From Phallusia mammillata (taxonomy: Eukaryota > Chordata > Ascidiacea > Phlebobranchia > Ascidiidae): 64,000 bases of DNA. The translations under genes and the position numbers were made by a program. The stretch covers positions 12,896-76,895 of the forward strand of contig QLIY01000539.1 of the NCBI GenBank assembly GCA_003260075.1. Reading direction: 5' to 3'. This document shows, piece after piece, positions 57,531 to 64,000 of the stretch (positions are counted from its first letter, which is position 1; the number at the start of each line of letters is the position of its first letter). Under the pieces are notes generated by a model, which was not told where the DNA came from, did not search any database, and saw nothing but the letters and a program-made list of their open reading frames with translations.

Positions 57531-60500
57531 TTAAACACATACTGAATCAAGGGAATCAAGGTTTCTCGGGCAGTCAACACCATCAACTTTTCGCCGTTCA
57601 AGCAGAGGCGTTTTAACGTTGATTACAGAACTCTGTTTGGAAGTTGACGGTTGCTTGAGATGCAAAACCCCACTAGAAGCTCTTCGGGAAAGTGGTACTG
57701 TTTCGCCACTATCATTGTGGTTTACACACACTATACCAGGACTGGAATGTCGTTTTAAATCCGCAATATCATAATTACGTGGTGCCTCAAATGCTAGTGA
57801 AAGTCGGTCTGACTTTGGTTGGGCGTGGCGCCAAACTGTGAGTTTGCGTTCCACATCAGGTTGTGCTTGTTTGTCGCTTGTGCAACTCTGTAGGGACGAA
57901 CGTGAACGTTGACTTCGCTCCGAGTTGAATTGAATAGTAATGTGTGCTGGACGTTGTGCAGTGGGATCTGTCCCTAAAATGATAGTCAGTGTTGGATTTT
58001 AGGCTCCCGAATATAGTGTTTAATGAGTTGTACCAGTCACCAGTCGTTTTTTCACTTTCTTCGGACTCGTAAACTGTCAAATTAGTTTTTTGGCCGAAAA
58101 TTTTATAATATAATTGCATTAAAAAAAACTTATGTCAATACAATACCAAAGCGAATTAAGTAAAACTTGACAAATGCTAATTTTTAGCTGACCAGTATCA
58201 AGTTTAGGTGCTTTTTCAAACAAAAGTATTTTCATGTACATTAAAAACACCCAAATGCCCTACATACAAAAGTAAGGTTTGTTTTAACTTAACAAATCCA
58301 AGCAACATTGCCTACATTAAAAAAATACGTACCCGAAGGTTTACGTGACGTCATGAAGTATGACGTTGTGTTCGCCATACTGCTGTTGCTAAACAAACCA
58401 GACTTTCTTCTCCGCAGCGCCTTCAAGTGGTTTTGCTCCATTCTGCTTAGCTCCCATCTAATTTTTAGACGTTTCCACAATTTGGCGCATTCCTCTTGCA
58501 CCTGATTGGACAAACGTAATCACGTGCTTAACCATTTAGTTGTTGCTTTACTTTTGCAGCTAATGCAAACACATATTGGCCACTTTGGGAAAAATGACAT
58601 TTACATGTGTTAGTTAAGTAAGATATAAAATATAAAATACGAGATTGAATGCAAAAGTCGATTTTTAACACAGAATAAAGTGGTTTGGGACGAGATATAT
58701 GGTGTAAAACGCCCTTTGTCGGCCTTACAGTTTTATATGTTTTGGAAAACATTTTTAATCATTTTTTTCAAGTATACAAGTTAACTTAAACTGAGATTAC
58801 AAAAAATACTTTTAAAAAATATTTGAATTTGCTGTATAACACGAAGTCGCACTTACCTCACCATTGCAGAAACAGTAAAGAAATGCGATCAGCAAACCCT
58901 GCACAAAGAAATAAAATGTATGAGCTAAGTTAAAATGTCCATAAGGCCCAATTTACATATAAGCTTATAGGAAATACGCAGATAGGATTTTACATATTTT
59001 ACCTGGATTGCAGTAAAACCAAGCTCATATGCTTTCAAAGCAAACACAACGTTCGGATTTTGAAGACTCGCGAGTTCCAGGATGGCAGAAACCACATACT
59101 GCACTCCAAGTAGGGGAACAAGAGCCAAAGTGGATTTAGTTAACCTAAAAATATATTGGATTTGAATAGCAGGTTCAAATGTGTGTGTGGTATATATTTT
59201 GCTCTTTTTGCTAAATGTTTCTAATTTCACAGAAAACTTTGGACCACCCAACGTTTTGATACCTTGGCTTTGAAATCTATCGCTTGGGATAGCATTATGC
59301 GCTTGTCGGCTTATAATTGGGGTTTCAAGTTTATAAAGTAGTTCATTTTATGTGTGATCTCCAGCTTCAAAACTTAAGCCCTAATGTGCATGAAAATAGA
59401 TTTTATTGTGAACTCGCGTACAAATTGACCTTTGTGTAAACTGTGATGTGTGAATTCTCTGAAAAGTAACATGCACATTTTACTCTTAAACATGCTAATG
59501 TGTGAAGAAGTACCTTTAACAAGACTTTTCAAGTTGCATGTTGTGTCCTATTTGTCCACTACAGTATATTATGGAGTACTTGAACTGTGTAATTTGATTC
59601 AATGACACTATATAACTTATAAGCTATTGCTGTCAGGCATAATATCAAGTTTGTAGAGCTCTTCTGGCAAATGTAATTTTATTCTGACGCTTCAACGTCC
59701 TATACAGGTCGTCTTCATCAGGGTCGGAATAATATTACATTTTCCAGAAGAGCTCTACAAACTCAATGACACTACGTTTAGCGATATCAAATCACATTAA
59801 TAGGCTGTTGATTACAACAATCTTAAAAATGCTCTCTAGCGCCCACCTCCATCTGTAATTATCATTTCTATCTTCCACTTGATGTTGATGTATCACTTTT
59901 AGTTTTGATCCAACTTCTCGCACGACCATGATGAAGATAACAAAGTTAACCTGTAAACATAAAATAACTAAAGAACTTTGATCAAAATTAAAAGTTGTTT
60001 GCAAATATAAACTATCTGTAAAATACACAAGCGTTTGAAATAGATTTCTTAGTTGTAAGTATTTGTATAGTTTGTAAAATAATAATCATCATACCAGCAG
60101 CGATAATTGAATAGGTGTGTTGATTATCCACCAGTGGGCGCCCTTATTGAAGTCAAACCAGCATCTATAAAAGAAAACAAAAAACATTTTGTTTCACAAT
60201 CGTTAGAAATCTTAACGCTTCAACCCGCTATGGTTAAAATACCGTTTTGTTGGTATGTTTCTAAAGTTTTCAGCACTTTTGAATCAACCGCAAGGTGATT
60301 AGACGTAATGTTATTGTAGTATACAGTGAAGCACTTTACGGACCTTGCACATAGCATGCATTCAAGTCTATTAATAGCTCTTTCGCGCAGCCAGAATAAT
60401 ACCAGCCTGATACGACCAAAATCAATATTCGTACCTCAAGGATATACGAAGCCAACTTACTGCATGCTTTTTGAAACCGCACAAGTGTTACGTCACGTAT

Positions 60501-63500
60501 TTTGTAGAATTTAATGGATTACGATTTCTACTTAATGGAGGGACTTCGATTTGAGATTTGAGATAAATCCCCCCGAAAGGGCGTGGAAACATGGGTGCTG
60601 CTGGTGCTAATGAAGAAGCTTATAATGTAGGCCGAAATTTGCAAGCCCGCCTCGCATGTTTGAATGCCATTGTAAATAAACGGTAACATGTCAGTTTAGT
60701 GTTATAAACCACTATATCACAGTGTAGCTATAAATCCATGTAATAACTTGCCCAGAAAACCAAAATGCTCATGCACCCCAAGTACTAGCCTGTAACGAAA
60801 ACGCGGTTTTCTGGAATAGCTAAAGATTATACTCCTGGTCTGATTTACAAAATAGCGAAAAATGAAACGAAAAAACTTGGTTTTACTTACTCTGGGTTTT
60901 CTTCTGGTTTGAGACACTTTAGAATGACGACTGTTAAGACAGACAGCCAAGGTATGCCTAAACAAATTGGGGTTGTATGTTAGTGTGGTAGGAAGAATAA
61001 CCTAGTTTTACTATTGTAACTAATGCATCTATTTGTAATAGCTAAACAGTAGAAAAAAGCATTTTGATTACCGGGTTATATCCAACAAGAACCAAAGTGC
61101 CACGAAAAAATATCCCTTCAAACACTTAACTGATTATTGAGTTAATAGTACGGTAGACAATCACTGGTTTACGTAATTACCGCCAACAGCAATTCAAATG
61201 AGGGCATGAAAACGCACTTAATGTCGTGAATTATTAAATGTTTGCAAATAGGAAGCTCCGGATATAGAATGCTCTTTACAAAACCACGGATGTTCGGTTT
61301 AGTATTTGGCTTTTAATTATGAATGAAAAGTTTTCTCGATAAAACTGAACATCAGCCAGTTTGTACAAAAAACTCTTGGCTATTTTTAAAACATCGCAAG
61401 GTATTTTTCAAACTAACTGCGGTTACTGTTACAGAAAAAATGTTAATAGTAATCTAGTCGCTTAGTAGGGTATGTCCCTATGGGTACTTACCCCATCCGA
61501 GAGCCATAAATGCTCTCATATACTTCTTGTGCGAGAAAACAACAGCACGAAGCAAAAGTCGCAAGTACAGTCCCTCAACCAGAAGCCAGAAATAACTGGC
61601 TGTGATTAAGTAGTTGAGTACCACGAAATATATGCGACACCAAACCTGAAAATAGAAGACAATCAACCAAAACTGTGAAACGTTTTTTAAATTTGTTTGA
61701 GCAGAAATGATAAACTTACAGGTGAATTATTCTCAACTTGTCGAATTGTTACAGTGCATTTTCAATGTATTTTTGTTGCATCTACAAATTAAACCCTTTT
61801 TACGTTACCATGCGAGCATTGTAAAGAAAGGGAAACTTTGTAAATGATTTAAAAAGGACAACGCGCGCTTGCAAGTTTAGGTGTAAACCGTGGTGGGATT
61901 CTAATTTTGTCAGCCGGCTCTATCACAAAAGTCATATTTTTTGTCAGTTCTGTTACAAAAAGTCTATTAACAGTAACCAATAATGCTAACTGGTTCGCTG
62001 ATCTCACAAAATTTCGTGAGGCGGTTCTATAGAACCGGTGCGAACCGGGTGAATCCCACCACTGGGTGTAAACTGTAAACCATGCTCAATCAATCATCGA
62101 GGCGTTGCAGTTATACAATAAAGAGGAAGAATAAAAGTCATAAAATGTTTTGCCCTTGATAGATTGTGCGTGGTAAGTATACCCGCACTGGTTTACGCAT
62201 AGCTTAAAACCAACAATAAATTGAATCGAAACAAAATGCATGAAGAACAATAACGTACGTAAGTATGCTCGACTTCTATTTTGTTGCAATACAGTTGTTT
62301 CACTCCTCCAATTAGACCTACGTCGGAGCTGTAGTGACGGCCAAGTATAATTGGTAACATTTCCATCGTAGAAAGTTCGGCTTCTTCAATAGCTTCGTCA
62401 GGTTCTACAACATGATAATGAGATTCGATTCTCTGCTGGTTAGTTTCATCATAGAAAGTAACAAATCCCTAGGTAGCGTTTAGACGTCATTTGGTGACCG
62501 GCTGATTCGGTACAACGCCTTTAATAGGCCTGGGCTTCCTGTGATTTATAAATGAGTGTGCCGTGGTCGCTGGTCTGAATAGATCAGATCAGTGGTTCTC
62601 AAATTTTTCATTATTTTTTCATTATTATTACACCACAAACTGACGTAAATAAGATTATAGAATTACTTCAACCGCTTAGCGGTCCACCCAAAATTGCCTC
62701 ACGGACCCCTAAAGGACCGCGGACCCCAGTTTGAGAACCGCTGGCATAGATGCTTCTGAAGACTGAAAGGTACATGTTTTTTTCAAACGTTTCGGTAAAC
62801 TACCATCCCATTATCCTTAATATGCGTATCTTTCGTTTATGCGAGCCATTACGTTACTCATGCCTGCAAACTTAATTGTCAGGTTGGAAGGAAAAACAGT
62901 GGGTTTGGACCTTGGACGAAATTTTAAACAAAGCAATTCGTTTCGACAACCATAGTTTGAACTTGCGCCATGCGACTGCAGTCACAAAAGAACAAAAGCT
63001 TAACTTGATCCCAATGGAACTGCCTGGCAGTCTCCTGTGGGACTATGGGTATTTTACTTCATCAATTGAGTGATAAAGTTTGAAAGCGTTGCAGCTACAC
63101 CGCAATTAAAGCGATAAGCCGCATGTGTTTGTATTTGTCCTTATATAAGCTTGAAATACCCCATGTACTGCGGCAACACATTGTGTAGTAATACCTAAAC
63201 ATTTCTTTTACCATTAATGTAATTTTACTTACTTTGAAACGCAAAATAGTGGACGAACCAGATAAGACCACGAAGCATAAACGATAGCATGAGATTCATG
63301 TGAACGGAAATTCGGGTGCAATGAAGCCGCCTGCAGAAGAACACAAAAAATACAAGTTAAAATTATGACTTTAGAATTTAGATGAAGACATTTTTACCTG
63401 AGCATTGAGAGAAGCACGAGAGCAATGAGTAAGGACATTATCGACAGGGCGTGGCCAGCTGTAACGACTTTCATAAAAGTAGAATAACGGTCGTTGGGCA

Positions 63501-63501
63501 A
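57531..63501 (-). CDS. PTH1R-like: Class B1 GPCR, PTH/PTHrP receptor-like (3' part of gene)
   Basis: Twelve exons (minus), all in phase: 63398-63501, 63233-63330, 62259-62404, 61492-61645, 60891-60957, 60095-60164, 59847-59950, 59003-59144, 58857-58898, 58333-58501, 57531-57973, with the ectodomain exons beyond the window edge (eleven are listed here; at least one more is expected upstream). Seven-helix features: TM1 MSLLIALVLLSML, RRLHCTRISVHMNLMLSFML (TM2), FWLLVEGLYLRLLL (TM3), TM4 WLSVLTVVILK, TM5 VNFVIFIMVVRE, TM6 LTKSTLALVPLLGVQYVV, TM7 GLLIAFLYCFCNGE then VQEE. The first extracellular loop is long and acidic (PDEAIEEAELSTMEML), like PTH receptors (DEAERLTEEEL), which is why I prefer this subfamily over CRF or secretin types. 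The cytoplasmic tail is about 200 residues, Ser/Arg-rich, ending SLDSVCV, which fits a class II PDZ ligand. These receptors couple mainly to Gs. Ligand and exact orthology cannot be fixed without the ectodomain. Confidence 0.85.
59648..59763. repeat. Fold-back repeat in the receptor gene
   Basis: AGTTTGTAGAGCTCTTCTGG at the left pairs with CCAGAAGAGCTCTACAAACT at the right; pairing extends to about 30 bp per arm, with an internal loop rich in CGTCC/GACG words. Located in the intron 59145-59846. Probably a fold-back MITE. Confidence 0.7.
61888..62064. mobile_element. Non-autonomous hAT-type element, family A copy 2
   Basis: Starts CCGTGGTGGGATTC, a one-base variant of CAGTGGTGGGATTC, and ends GAATCCCACCACTG. 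It is flanked by GGTGTAAA at 61880-61887 and 62065-62072. About 177 bp, with most of its length alignable to 40430-40609. Located in the intron 61646-62258 of the receptor gene. Confidence 0.87.
62505..62743. mobile_element. Hairpin repeat remnant followed by a hAT-like element
   Basis: GACCGGCTGATTCGGT and AGGCCTGGG with tail GTGATTTATAAATGAGTGTG (about 62505-62575) resemble the hairpin at 16659-16714. Immediately after, 62590-62743 has hAT-like ends CAGTGGTTCTCAAA and TTTGAGAACCGCTG; its flanking 8-mers match only 5 of 8, so the target duplication is decayed or misplaced. Confidence 0.5.
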
Positions 63502-64000
63502 CTAAAAATAAAACGGTATTTGGTTAGAGTGCAGACCCAAAGACGACAAAAAATAAAAGTTGACTTTACGACATTTATTGCGCATCGAACCATTAACTAA
63601 CATTGTAACTACAATGTAAACCTTGTAGTATTTCCTGAAAATCATTGACTTGTTTGTTTCCCCGAATCCAGCTAGTTTCAGTCGTATATTTTGACGAGTT
63701 ACACAGTAAAGTTATTATGTTACAATGATTACAAAAGTGATAATAAAATGACAAAGAACTTCTGAAAAAACAAATGACAACCCGTCAGAAAGGAAACTAC
63801 TGGTGTAGGCATTGTGCATTCAGGCGTTGCTGTATATTTATTGAAGGCCGAGAAGGGGGGGGGGATACTTGTATATTTATTGAAGGCCAAGAAAAACAAT
63901 ATTTATTGAAGGCCAAGAAATACAAAGACAACTTTAACAAGCAATTAGCGCGCAACACGCCTGACTTGACAAAATTCGATTTTTGTCCGCACAATAGCTT
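63502..64000. other. Intronic sequence at the window edge, with a 10-G run
   Basis: Upstream (minus strand) intron of the receptor gene; no exon is visible. Segment 63831-63854 recurs as 63870-63893 around the run 63855-63864. Confidence 0.55.

Noticed and set aside
5682-63864. G-runs as G-quadruplexes or recombination-driven tandem duplication points
   Set aside because: Fixed 10-base length, a single strand and allele-like flanks fit gap filling far better; a biological process should also yield C-runs on this strand.
1-64000. tRNA, rRNA, CRISPR arrays, bacterial operons
   Set aside because: Looked for by eye on both strands and not found; the window is a spliced animal genome. Small RNA genes could still be missed without a covariance search.

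Overview
The window is eukaryotic and looks like a compact, AT-rich animal genome (roughly one third G+C, GT-AG introns of a few hundred bases, about one gene per 10 kb). Every recognised gene is an animal family. Gene density, likely spliced-leader acceptor sites just upstream of several start codons, and high allelic divergence fit an ascidian tunicate best. This is an inference; no species is claimed.

Layout: (1) 1-1546, upstream DNA with an inverted-repeat element and a CACGC-rich patch; (2) neurochondrin (NCDN, +) 1547-3866; (3) ABHD17-type depalmitoylase (-) 7033-11315; (4) soluble guanylate cyclase beta-1 (GUCY1B1, -) 13741-20576, 15 coding exons; (5) MSL3 chromo/MRG protein (-) 24261-30420, about 18 coding exons, broken by one assembly gap; (6) the NIMA-related kinase NEK1 (+) 31568-45197, 29 coding exons, divergent from MSL3 across a 1.1 kb shared upstream region; (7) an 8.8 kb gene-poor stretch with hAT-type elements; (8) an unassigned secreted cysteine-rich protein (+) 54136-55991; (9) a class B1 GPCR resembling PTH/PTHrP receptors (-) 57531-63501, whose N-terminal ectodomain lies beyond the window. 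I built the models from splice sites. For NCDN, ABHD17, GUCY1B1, NEK1, the secreted gene and the visible receptor exons, all codon phases close exactly. The genes belong to unrelated pathways and I see no functional cluster.

The most striking non-genic structure is a set of 32 G-runs, all on the + strand. Twenty-nine are 10 or 11 G long and most sit between two near-identical copies of the same sequence; three are longer (35, 40 and 58 G). I interpret them as assembly gaps whose N characters were turned into G, joining overlapping ends of two divergent haplotypes. They create false tandem duplications inside GUCY1B1, MSL3, NEK1 and the secreted gene, plus poly-Pro/poly-Gly reading frames that are not real. 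Two single N positions (35200, 51056) are joins of the same kind. Mobile DNA is mostly short non-autonomous elements: four hAT-type insertions with 8-bp target duplications and several fold-back families.
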